Shown here one piece after another: positions 1-6,258 of a stretch of DNA of 6,352 nt. Origin of the DNA: CAZZKG01 sp964654825 (GTDB lineage: Bacteria; Gemmatimonadota; CAZMKB01); assembly GCA_964654825.1 (NCBI GenBank), contig CAZZKG010000114.1:1-6352 (forward strand). Direction: 5' to 3'. The translations under genes and the position numbers were made by a program. The notes under the pieces were generated by a model that was not told the origin of the DNA, ran no database searches, and was given only the letters and a program-made list of their open reading frames with translations. Position 1 is the first letter of the stretch, and every line of letters begins with the position of its first letter.

Positions 1-26
1 TATATTCTTCCACCCAACTTTTGAGC

Positions 27-60
27 TTGACAGTTGAATTACCCCTGTTGATATTACAAT
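27..60 (+). promoter_or_regulatory. Candidate sigma70-type promoter of the SRPBCC gene
   Basis: A perfect TTGACA lies at 27-32. The -10 is ambiguous: GATATT (50-55) gives a 17-bp spacer and TATTAC (52-57) a 19-bp spacer. The best -10 match, TACAAT (55-60), is too far from that -35 but has TTGAAT (34-39) 15 bp upstream. Transcription would start around 62-67, close to the gene. Assignment rests on consensus matching only. Confidence 0.45.
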
Positions 61-66
61 TCAGGG

Positions 67-73
67 AAGGTGA
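67..73 (+). promoter_or_regulatory. Ribosome binding site of the SRPBCC gene
   Basis: AAGGTGA at 67-73 matches much of the Shine-Dalgarno sequence and ends 9 nt before the ATG at 83. This supports that start over internal ones. Confidence 0.55.
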
Positions 74-82
74 AGAACACTC

Positions 83-595
83 ATGGTCACGGGTTTCAAA
101 TCGAGCTACACAGATCACGGTGAGTATCACACTATCGAAGCCGAGATCCCGGTCAGCGCATCGCTCAAGAATATCTGGGCCATCCTGACGGATTACGAGA
201 ACATCGACGAGTTCATTCCGGGGATGGAGAGGAGTGAAGTCATCAAATCGTATCCCCGGGGAGCCATTGTCCTCGAACAGGAAGGGGCGGTGTCGATATT
301 TCCTTTCACATTCCGATCGAGGATTCTGCTGCAGATCAGGGAAGATCCCATGAAGAGGATCACCTTCGAGATGATCGAAGGTGATTTTGACTCGTACCGG
401 GGATCATGGACCCTAAAGAGAAGTGGCAGCACCGTCATCGTGGGGCTCACAATCAATGCTTCGTATCCTGTCAGGATACCCAGGTTCTTCATTTCCCGTT
501 CACTCTCCCGGATCGCCCGGAACTCGCTCTCGGCAATCGCCGAGGAAGCAGAACGGAGGGCCGGGAGTCCGGATGGTGTGTCAGCTCCCTCCTGA
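83..595 (+). CDS. SRPBCC / polyketide cyclase-dehydrase (COQ10-type START-like) protein
   Basis: This 170-residue protein has the hallmarks of the SRPBCC (START/Bet v1-like) superfamily, close to the polyketide cyclase/COQ10 group. These small helix-grip domains hold a hydrophobic ligand such as a quinone, lipid or polyketide. After a first strand (residues 15-25) comes the typical helix and loop ILTDYENIDEFIPGM (34-48). Alternating strands follow, with EGDFDSYRGSWTL (99-111) matching the family's 'GDF..y.G.W.l' region. A long amphipathic C-terminal helix (about 132-160) closes the pocket. Length is normal for a stand-alone domain. I see no signal peptide or membrane segment, so it is probably cytoplasmic. 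The ATG at 83 is supported by an AAGGTGA site and an upstream promoter-like sequence. Its last 15 bp overlap the end of the convergent sulfatase/TPR gene. Family assignment is fairly secure; ligand and function cannot be read from the sequence, and enzymatic activity is not implied. Confidence 0.85.
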   Translation: MVTGFKSSYTDHGEYHTIEAEIPVSASLKNIWAILTDYENIDEFIPGMERSEVIKSYPRGAIVLEQEGAVSIFPFTFRSRILLQIREDPMKRITFEMIEGDFDSYRGSWTLKRSGSTVIVGLTINASYPVRIPRFFISRSLSRIARNSLSAIAEEAERRAGSPDGVSAPS

Positions 596-2881
596 CCCGC
601 GCAGCGCTTTCCTCACCCTTTCTTTTGCTTCGTCTTCCCTGCCCCAGAGCTCGAGAAATATCGACAGGATGGGTCGAGCCTCGTTTTTTCTCCCCTGATC
701 GAGAAGGAGGAATCCGAGGTTGTAGTAGGCTTCGGGGAAATCGGCCTTGAGCTCGATGGCTTTTCTGAGAGCCTGCTCCGCCATATCATGTTCCCCTTTT
801 CTATCGAGAAGAGCTCCGATGTTGTTGAAACCCTGATAGGAGGTCGAGTCCAGAGCTACCGCTCTCCGGTAACTGTCGAGTGCTCCATCGAGGTTTCCCT
901 GCGCCTCGAGCGCATACCCCAGGTCAAGGAAGCGGTCAGCTGAAGGTGGTCCGGACCTGGCGAACTCTTCAAGAATCCTTACGGCATCCTCCACCCTGTC
1001 GAGCCGGATGAGTATGAGGGCTTTCTCTCTCAATGCTTCCTGCATATCCGGTTCGAGAGCGAGCGCCTGCTCAATCTCCTCGAGCGCGGCGACCGGGTTA
1101 CCAGACTCCTTCCGGATCACTCCTGCCCAGAATCTCGCTTCGGCATTCTCAGGATCGGCATTGACGGCTGAATCAAAGGCATCCGCCGCCTGTACAACCT
1201 CGCCTTTCGCTCTCAGCGACTTCCCCTTTCCAATAAGCGCCCCCACATATACCGGGTTCACTTCCAGAATCGCTTCGAAGGCCGCGAGTGCGGAGTCGGC
1301 CTGTCCTGTTTCGAGGAAGGTTTTTCCCAGGTTGAGGGAAATGTCGAGGTAACCGGGGCTGATCTCCAGCGCCCGCCTCCACGACCCGGCGGCTTCTGAA
1401 TACCTGCCGAGATTGTAACAGGAAAGCGCTTTCTGATTGAGGAGGGTGACGTTCGTCGGATCCAGCTTCAAAGCTACGCTGAAACCCCGTTCGGCCTCCT
1501 CATAGTCACCCCGCTCATAGGCAAACATTCCCGTCTGTTGGGCGGCGAGGACCGGGAGCATGTCCTTCGGATCTCGAAGAGCGCCGGGCCGGGTACCGAC
1601 ACCGGCGATGTATCCGAGACTCGCGAGCTTCTCCAGGGTCTCACTGTCGGCTGCATGTCCTGCCACCCCCGAGGCCGTTGTGATCTCTCGCCGGAGGGAA
1701 TCGAGCGACACCCCAAGCCGCCCGGCTATGGATGACTCTTTATCCAGCAGGTTGTCTGTCTCACCAGGATCATCACGCCTGTTGTAAAGCTCCCGGTGCG
1801 GAGCGGCGATGTATTTCCAGTCACGGTCGACGACGGCTTCCAGGGGGCTCCAGCCCATGTTCTCGAGAGGGACTCTCGTCTCTATATAAAGAATACGGTC
1901 GGATGTCACACCACCCTCCACGGAAGGAAGCAGGCTCAGACCCTGCAGATCGAGGCTGGAAACGTCGACGTTCAGAAGTTCGAGAACGGTGGGTAGGATG
2001 TCGACGATAGAGACCGTCTTATCGTACACGACACCTCGTGACAGTTTCCCCGGGCAGGAGATGATGAGTGGGACATGAACCGTGGAATCATAGAGGAACA
2101 CGCCGTGAGACATCTCTCCATGATCACCGAGATCCTCTCCATGATCACCGACAATCACAGTTATCCGGGGGCTCTCACCTCTAATCTCGTCGAACTCTTC
2201 GAAGAACCTGCCCAGGGAAGCATCGACATAAGCCACCTCACCGGAGTACGGGTCCCCGGGAACCATCTGTTTATACGGTGGCGGCGGATCATAGGGATAG
2301 TGCGGATCGAAGTAGTGGAGCCAGATGAACAGAGGACCTTGGTCCTTATTACGAATGAATTCTATCGCCGCATCGGTGACCGCGCCTGCGTCCCGTTCGG
2401 AATAACTGAAGGATGGTTTCCCTGCTGTTCCCGCCGAGAAATGGTCATCGTAGAGCTCGAAGCCCCTGTCCAGGCCGAATTGAGAATCGAGCACGAAAGC
2501 GCCCATCACCGCTCCGCAGGTGTACCCCTCATCCTCGAGCAGTGTGGCCATCGTCGGGATGGTCTCATCGAGCCGATACATACCGTTGTTACGAACGCCG
2601 TGGCCCGGCGGGTAAAGCCCGGTCAGTATGGAAGTGTGAGCCGGAAGGGTCACAGGAACGGTTGTCACCGCCCTGGTGAAGAGAACCCCGTTCTCTGCCA
2701 CCGCATCCAGGTACGGAGTATGAACCGGACTCACACCATAGCAGGAGAGGTAATCCCACCGTGTGGTGTCGAGAGTAACCAGGACGAGATCAGGTGGAGA
2801 TGGCCCGGTAGTACCGCAGGCTACAAAAAGGTAGACTATCCAGGTGCAGAATATGCGATTCACGACTCCTGAGCGGTTCAT
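581..2881 (-). CDS. Putative lipoprotein: sulfatase-fold (alkaline phosphatase superfamily) domain fused to about nine TPRs
   Basis: The 766-residue product starts with a short hydrophobic segment (residues 9-21) ending in FVAC, a plausible lipobox with Cys22, so an exported lipoprotein is likely. Residues 31 to about 400 form a sulfatase-like domain: LVTLDTTR with putative metal ligand Asp38, WLHYFDPHYPY (187-197), and GDHGEDLGDHGEMSHG (245-260) with putative ligands Asp246 and His247. The active-site stretch reads VTLPAHTSILTG (77-88). Aligned on the C/S-x-P-S-R signature, Thr78 takes the place of the Cys or Ser that becomes formylglycine, and Arg is replaced by His82. Sulfate ester hydrolysis by the standard mechanism is therefore unlikely. 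Thr nucleophiles do occur in other members of the superfamily (phosphodiesterases, phosphoethanolamine transferases). Residues about 445-748 hold roughly nine 33-34-residue TPRs, a protein-binding superhelix. No Shine-Dalgarno precedes the ATG; an AGGAG lies only 2 nt before GTG codon 7, too close to favour that start. The substrate is unknown. Confidence 0.88.
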   Translation of the reverse strand: MNRSGVVNRIFCTWIVYLFVACGTTGPSPPDLVLVTLDTTRWDYLSCYGVSPVHTPYLDAVAENGVLFTRAVTTVPVTLPAHTSILTGLYPPGHGVRNNGMYRLDETIPTMATLLEDEGYTCGAVMGAFVLDSQFGLDRGFELYDDHFSAGTAGKPSFSYSERDAGAVTDAAIEFIRNKDQGPLFIWLHYFDPHYPYDPPPPYKQMVPGDPYSGEVAYVDASLGRFFEEFDEIRGESPRITVIVGDHGEDLGDHGEMSHGVFLYDSTVHVPLIISCPGKLSRGVVYDKTVSIVDILPTVLELLNVDVSSLDLQGLSLLPSVEGGVTSDRILYIETRVPLENMGWSPLEAVVDRDWKYIAAPHRELYNRRDDPGETDNLLDKESSIAGRLGVSLDSLRREITTASGVAGHAADSETLEKLASLGYIAGVGTRPGALRDPKDMLPVLAAQQTGMFAYERGDYEEAERGFSVALKLDPTNVTLLNQKALSCYNLGRYSEAAGSWRRALEISPGYLDISLNLGKTFLETGQADSALAAFEAILEVNPVYVGALIGKGKSLRAKGEVVQAADAFDSAVNADPENAEARFWAGVIRKESGNPVAALEEIEQALALEPDMQEALREKALILIRLDRVEDAVRILEEFARSGPPSADRFLDLGYALEAQGNLDGALDSYRRAVALDSTSYQGFNNIGALLDRKGEHDMAEQALRKAIELKADFPEAYYNLGFLLLDQGRKNEARPILSIFLELWGREDEAKERVRKALRGSGGS

Positions 2882-2887
2882 ACCGCA

Positions 2888-2916
2888 AAAATAGGGGTAA
2901 CAGTCTCTTTTCGCAA
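2888..2916 (-). promoter_or_regulatory. Candidate leaderless promoter of the sulfatase/TPR gene
   Basis: On the minus strand TTGCGA (2916-2911) is followed after exactly 17 bp by TATTTT (2893-2888). Only six bases separate the -10 from the ATG, so the predicted transcription start falls on or next to the A of the start codon at 2881. The lack of any Shine-Dalgarno before that ATG fits a leaderless mRNA. This is consensus matching only; the true start could be elsewhere. Confidence 0.4.
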
Positions 2917-2940
2917 TGGTGGGGAGATAATCCTTCTCTG

Positions 2941-2953
2941 GCGGATCATCCGC
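2941..2953. promoter_or_regulatory. Short palindrome, possible operator, between divergent promoters
   Basis: GCGGAT-C-ATCCGC is a perfect 6-bp inverted repeat around one central base. Its centre (2947) is about 31 bp from one candidate -35 and 38 bp from the other, a position where a dimeric regulator could affect both genes. Such a short palindrome can arise by chance and no regulator is encoded nearby, so this is suggestive only. Confidence 0.25.
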
Positions 2954-2984
2954 ACAGGGTACTGTCTAAGGGCGAATATCCCAC

Positions 2985-3013
2985 TTTACAATTCTCACGA
3001 AACGGAATATGTT
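2985..3013 (+). promoter_or_regulatory. Candidate sigma70-type promoter of the ABC exporter-glycosyltransferase operon
   Basis: TTTACA (2985-2990) and TATGTT (3008-3013) are separated by 17 bp, with five and four matches to the two consensus hexamers. Transcription would begin near 3020, leaving a leader of about 60 nt before the GTG at 3083. No attenuator or riboswitch fold was recognised in that leader. Confidence 0.5.
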
Positions 3014-3066
3014 ACCAGTAGCCGAATCCGAATTCACGAGAAGAAAAACAGTCCGAATCACGCCCC

Positions 3067-3073
3067 GGGAGGG
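3067..3073 (+). promoter_or_regulatory. Ribosome binding site fixing the GTG start of the ABC exporter
   Basis: GGGAGGG contains GGAGG (3068-3072), ten bases before the GTG at 3083. This strong site selects a non-ATG start. The resulting N-terminus (MKIYLRILSYLKPFWK) looks like the usual cytoplasmic elbow helix of MsbA-type exporters. Confidence 0.65.
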
Positions 3074-3082
3074 ACACTTTCT

Positions 3083-5029
3083 GTGAAGATCTACCTCCGA
3101 ATCCTCTCCTATCTGAAACCGTTCTGGAAGGAACTCTTCCTGTCCATCCTGTTTACCTTTCTTTTTACGATCTTCTCGAGTTTCTCCATCCTCACGATAT
3201 CTCCCCTCTTCAAAGTGATTTTCTATCCCGATCAGCTGGAGACATCCAGCGTCCGGACAGAGGCCGCGGGAGATCGAGAAAACATCACCGGGGAAAATCA
3301 GGCTGACCTGCTGTCGCCTGCCGACCTGCCGGTGTCATCGGCTCCCGCCGCGGCCGGTAGCCTCCTCGAATCGAAGGACAGGATCAAGGACAGGATAAAA
3401 AACACTGTCGAGGACCTTATCGTGAGAGAAAGCAAGGAGGAGACGCTTTATATTCTGTGTATCACTATACTCGTCGTGTTCATACTGAAGAACCTCTTTT
3501 TCTTTCTCAACAATTTTTTCCTGGCCACGATCGTCAACGGCGTCACCCGGAACATCAGAAACGAAATCTTCGATCACGTCACCAACCTGTCTCTCGATTA
3601 CTTCAACAAATCGAGAGCGGGTGTGCTCATCTCGAGAATTACGAACGATGTCACCGTCATCAATCGCGCCATCACAACGAGCTTTCTCGGTCTCCTCAGG
3701 GATCCGATGCTCGTTCTCATATTTCTTTTTCTGATAGTCGTGATCAGTTTCAAACTCACGCTGATCGCTTTCGGAGTCTCCTTCGGGACGATCTTCATCG
3801 TCAATGCGATCAGTGCCAGCATCAGGAAATACGCCGAACGATCACAGGAGAAGATGGCGGCGATCACCTCGATCCTCCAGGAGGTGATTTCCGGTATCCG
3901 GGTGGTGAAAGCATTTACCATGGAAAAGATGGAACTCGTGAGATTTTCGAAACAAACCCAGAAATACTTTTCATCGATGAGGAAACTCGAACTGGCGGGC
4001 AAGGTCATCGGACCGATGAACGAGGTCTTCGGAATATCCGGGATGGTTGTAGTGCTCTGGTTCGGCGGCAGGGAGGTGCTTTCCGGTAAGGGTCTCGCCG
4101 CCGATGAATTCATGCTCTTCGTATTCGCCCTGTACTCGATCATGTCACCGATCAAGAATCTTAGCAAGGTGAACGCCGGAATACAGGAAGGAGTTGCAGC
4201 CGCGAAGAGGGTGTTCGAGGTTCTAGATCAGAAACCGTCGGTCGTCACCGGGAAGCGGGCAGTCTCGAAAATGAACTCGCATATCTCCCTCGAATCCGTG
4301 TCGTTCAGCTACGACAGGGAACCCGTACTCAAAAACATCGATCTAAGGATAAACAAGGGAGAGGTACTGGCACTCGTCGGTCCCAGCGGTGTGGGTAAAT
4401 CGACCCTGGCAGACCTCATCGCCCGGTTCTACGATCCTTCATCAGGCAGGATCACCCTCGACGGCGTAGATATCCGAGAGTTCGACATTACTTCATATCG
4501 GAAGCTCCTCGGTATCGTCACCCAGGAGATCATCCTGTTTAACGACACAGTGCGAAACAATATCGCCTATGGTGTTCAGGAGTATTCAGAAGACGACATC
4601 ATCAGGGCCTCTGTCACAGCCAACGCCCACATGTTCATCAAGGATCTCGGGGAAGGGTACGACACGGTGATAGGGGACAGAGGTGTCCGGCTGTCCGGCG
4701 GACAACGTCAGAGGATCGCCATTGCACGAGCGATCCTCAACAACCCGCCTATCCTCATCCTCGACGAAGCGACCAGCTCTCTCGATTCGGAGTCCGAGTT
4801 ACTCGTGCAGGAAGCACTCGGCCGGCTCATGATGAACAGAACAGCGATTGTCATTGCCCACCGGCTCTCAACGGTAAAGAACGCCCGCAGGATAATCGTA
4901 CTCGACGGGGGACGTATCATCGAGGAAGGGACTCACGAAGTGCTGTTGAACAAGGGTGGGATATACAAAAAACTGAATGACCTGCAGTTCAGCCATGGGG
5001 CTTTTGGTGAATCTCCTGAAACGAGTTGA
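3083..5029 (+). CDS. MsbA-like ABC exporter half-transporter (membrane domain plus ATPase), probable lipid flippase
   Basis: This 648-residue protein is a fused membrane-ATPase half-transporter of the type IV exporter fold that works as a homodimer. Membrane segments fall near residues 16-45, 121-150, 205-222, 225-245, 312-334 and 340-358. The ATPase (about 400-640) is complete: Walker A GPSGVGKST (433-441), Q-loop Gln481, signature LSGGQ (537-541), Walker B ILILDE (557-562) with catalytic Glu562, D-loop SSLD (565-568) and switch His593. It should therefore hydrolyse ATP. The coupling-type region DYFNKSRAGVLISRITND (172-189) is typical of MsbA/lipid exporters. Compared with E. coli MsbA (582 residues), most of the extra length is a hydrophilic periplasmic loop between segments 1 and 2 (about 49-120), rich in Ala/Ser/Pro and then charged residues. 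The GTG start follows a good GGAGG site. The overlapping downstream GT9 gene favours a lipid A-core or lipid-linked glycan substrate, but the family also exports peptides and drugs. Confidence 0.93.
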   Translation: MKIYLRILSYLKPFWKELFLSILFTFLFTIFSSFSILTISPLFKVIFYPDQLETSSVRTEAAGDRENITGENQADLLSPADLPVSSAPAAAGSLLESKDRIKDRIKNTVEDLIVRESKEETLYILCITILVVFILKNLFFFLNNFFLATIVNGVTRNIRNEIFDHVTNLSLDYFNKSRAGVLISRITNDVTVINRAITTSFLGLLRDPMLVLIFLFLIVVISFKLTLIAFGVSFGTIFIVNAISASIRKYAERSQEKMAAITSILQEVISGIRVVKAFTMEKMELVRFSKQTQKYFSSMRKLELAGKVIGPMNEVFGISGMVVVLWFGGREVLSGKGLAADEFMLFVFALYSIMSPIKNLSKVNAGIQEGVAAAKRVFEVLDQKPSVVTGKRAVSKMNSHISLESVSFSYDREPVLKNIDLRINKGEVLALVGPSGVGKSTLADLIARFYDPSSGRITLDGVDIREFDITSYRKLLGIVTQEIILFNDTVRNNIAYGVQEYSEDDIIRASVTANAHMFIKDLGEGYDTVIGDRGVRLSGGQRQRIAIARAILNNPPILILDEATSSLDSESELLVQEALGRLMMNRTAIVIAHRLSTVKNARRIIVLDGGRIIEEGTHEVLLNKGGIYKKLNDLQFSHGAFGESPETS

Positions 5030-6104
5030 ACTCCTCAACAAAAAACTCTGGCAGCCGCTCCTCTCCCTTGTCCTCAGGAACGAGCCCACCCGCGGGGCGA
5101 TTCCTCCGGAGCAGGTGAAGAAAATTCTCCTGCTCAGGTTGGATCGAATCGGAGACATGGTGGTGAGTACTCCCCTCTTCCGCTCCCTCAGATGTCAGTT
5201 ATCGGGAACTAGGATCGGTGTTTTCGGGGGTTATTCCAATGTCGATCTTCTCCGGGACGATGATAACATCACCTGGACCTACAGACGATCACGGAATCCA
5301 TTTAGAACCATCCTCGAAACCCTGAGAGCGCGGAAGGAGAAGTTCGACGTCCTGATCAATCTCAACTTCAATCCCTCTCTCACCGCCGGTCTCATAGCAA
5401 ACGTAGCCGCACCGCACGCGATGAAAGTGAGTGCGATCAGCGACCCATCGAACCGGTTTTTCTACAACATGACGCTTGACATCGAAAGAGACTTAGAGAA
5501 GCCGATGACACACCTTATCCTGAGATTCATGGAGGCCTTCGGGAAATCAGGCGAAGGTGAGGACGCGAGTCCGTACCTCGTTCTCGGATCCGACACTTCG
5601 AGGAAAGCCGAACGATTTCTGAGGAAAAAGGGGCTCGAGAGGGGACGGTTCGTGGTCCTCAATCCGTTCGCCGGTGACGGGAGAAGGGACCTGGGAAGGC
5701 AGCTCACGCGGGATATCACCCTAGGACTCGGGAAGGCGATCGGGAAACCTGTGGTCATACTCCGGGCGCCGGGGCGGGAAGTCGAGTTATCGGACATCCT
5801 GTTGGAAGAAGCTGACAGAGCACTCATCCCGGGTCCCACGGGCTGCGACATCCTCGAGACCGCGGCCCTGATCAGTGCCGGTGCCATGATTGTGAGCCCC
5901 GACACCTCGATCGTTCATATCGCGGAGGCCGTGGGTAGACCGGTGGTGGCGATCTACTCACATCTGGTCCCTTCGTACCGTGAATGGAGGCCGTCGACGG
6001 TCCCCAGCCGGTTGGTATACGCTGAAGGATTAGTCAATGAGTTGGAAGCCGCACCCATCATTCAGGCCGCAGTCCTTCTCCACGACCTGATCAGAGCGGA
6101 GTAG
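4977..6104 (+). CDS. Glycosyltransferase family 9 (ADP-heptose:LPS heptosyltransferase-like)
   Basis: GT9 enzymes transfer heptose or a similar sugar from a nucleotide donor to lipopolysaccharide core on the cytoplasmic face of the inner membrane. The N-terminal domain starts with KKILLLRLDRIGDMVVSTP (48-66); Asp60 in the GD motif matches the catalytic Asp13 of E. coli WaaC. The donor-binding domain has FVVLNPFAGDG (225-235) and the signature SPDTSIVHIAEAVGRPVVAIYS (307-328), equivalent to the DTGLSH region of WaaC (Asp309, His314 here). The 375-residue length is normal for the family once an extra N-terminal part of about 47 residues is allowed for. That part is rich in Leu/Lys/Arg and could be an amphipathic membrane-binding helix. 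The start is uncertain: ATG 4977, ATG 4995 and GTG 5007 are in frame, and only the last has a G-rich stretch (4997-5000) at a useful distance. All three overlap the ABC exporter gene, implying co-transcription and translational coupling. Acceptor and sugar are unknown. Confidence 0.9.
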   Translation: MTCSSAMGLLVNLLKRVELLNKKLWQPLLSLVLRNEPTRGAIPPEQVKKILLLRLDRIGDMVVSTPLFRSLRCQLSGTRIGVFGGYSNVDLLRDDDNITWTYRRSRNPFRTILETLRARKEKFDVLINLNFNPSLTAGLIANVAAPHAMKVSAISDPSNRFFYNMTLDIERDLEKPMTHLILRFMEAFGKSGEGEDASPYLVLGSDTSRKAERFLRKKGLERGRFVVLNPFAGDGRRDLGRQLTRDITLGLGKAIGKPVVILRAPGREVELSDILLEEADRALIPGPTGCDILETAALISAGAMIVSPDTSIVHIAEAVGRPVVAIYSHLVPSYREWRPSTVPSRLVYAEGLVNELEAAPIIQAAVLLHDLIRAE

Positions 6105-6147
6105 ACGGGCATCTGGATTAAGAAAGGGACAGGAATCCGGTTTCGTA

Positions 6148-6236
6148 TTTTAAATAGGGACAGTCACCATTTAAAATAGTGACTGTCCCTGTCTTGAGAA
6201 GGTCGGGATTTAAATGGTGACTGTCCCTATTTAAAA
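6148..6236. repeat. 28-bp perfect inverted repeat (copies A and C)
   Basis: Bases 6148-6175 and 6209-6236 are exact reverse complements over 28 bp, separated by 33 bp that contain copy B. In RNA or single-stranded DNA the pair could form one long hairpin. Such perfect identity points to recent insertion, gene conversion or selection for the structure. Confidence 0.9.
6156..6190. repeat. 12-bp perfect hairpin (copies A and B)
   Basis: AGGGACAGTCAC (6156-6167) pairs perfectly with GTGACTGTCCCT (6179-6190) around an 11-base AT-rich loop. It lies about 50 bp beyond the GT9 stop codon and could slow RNA polymerase or protect the mRNA 3' end. No U-run follows (GTCTTG), so it is not a standard intrinsic terminator. 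Pairing A with B excludes pairing A with C. Confidence 0.8.
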
Positions 6237-6258
6237 ATGGTGCCTCTCCCTTCCGGTC

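Larger units (their letters stand above)
6125..6251. repeat. Cluster of alternating palindromic repeats, core AGGGACAGTCACC (REP-like)
   Basis: Five related copies lie within 130 bp of intergenic DNA. They are a fragment in plus orientation (6125-6132, AGGGACAG only), full copy A in plus orientation (6148-6175), partial copy B in minus orientation (6173-6190), full copy C in minus orientation (6209-6236) and degenerate copy D in minus orientation (6237-6251, two mismatches in the 15-base core). The two full copies carry terminal TTTAAAT/ATTTAAA inverted repeats. Short palindromic units in head-to-head arrangement between genes resemble REP/BIME elements, which RAYT (Y1 tyrosine) transposases mobilise. 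I recall similar GGTGACTGTCCC-type repeats in several bacterial phyla, but cannot confirm that here. No transposase is in the window. Confidence 0.75.

Noticed and set aside
2114..2151. 17-base direct repeat with a 21-base period in the sulfatase domain.
   Set aside because: It encodes the doubled GDHGE motif (GDHGEDLGDHGE) that is usual in this enzyme superfamily, so it reflects protein conservation rather than a DNA element.
2075..2872. Long plus-strand open frame (265 codons) opposite the sulfatase domain.
   Set aside because: It lies entirely antisense to a gene with clear domain motifs, and its translation shows no recognisable fold. It is a by-product of GC-rich codon use.
3457..4167. 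Overlapping open frames on both strands (210 and 189 codons) inside the exporter membrane domain.
   Set aside because: The exporter frame has a complete family signature here; the others are low-complexity Arg/His-rich or Ser/Thr-rich shadows.
5462..5905. Minus-strand open frame of 147 codons inside the GT9 gene.
   Set aside because: The composition (Ser/Arg/Pro-rich) is that of an antisense shadow, and the GT9 motifs on the plus strand span the same DNA.
6156..6190. Intrinsic terminator for the exporter-GT9 operon.
   Set aside because: The stem is strong, but no U-rich run follows it and it belongs to a repeat family, so I list it as a repeat hairpin rather than a terminator.
6125..6251. 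CRISPR array.
   Set aside because: Copies alternate in orientation, spacing is irregular, some units touch or overlap, and no unique spacers of constant length exist.
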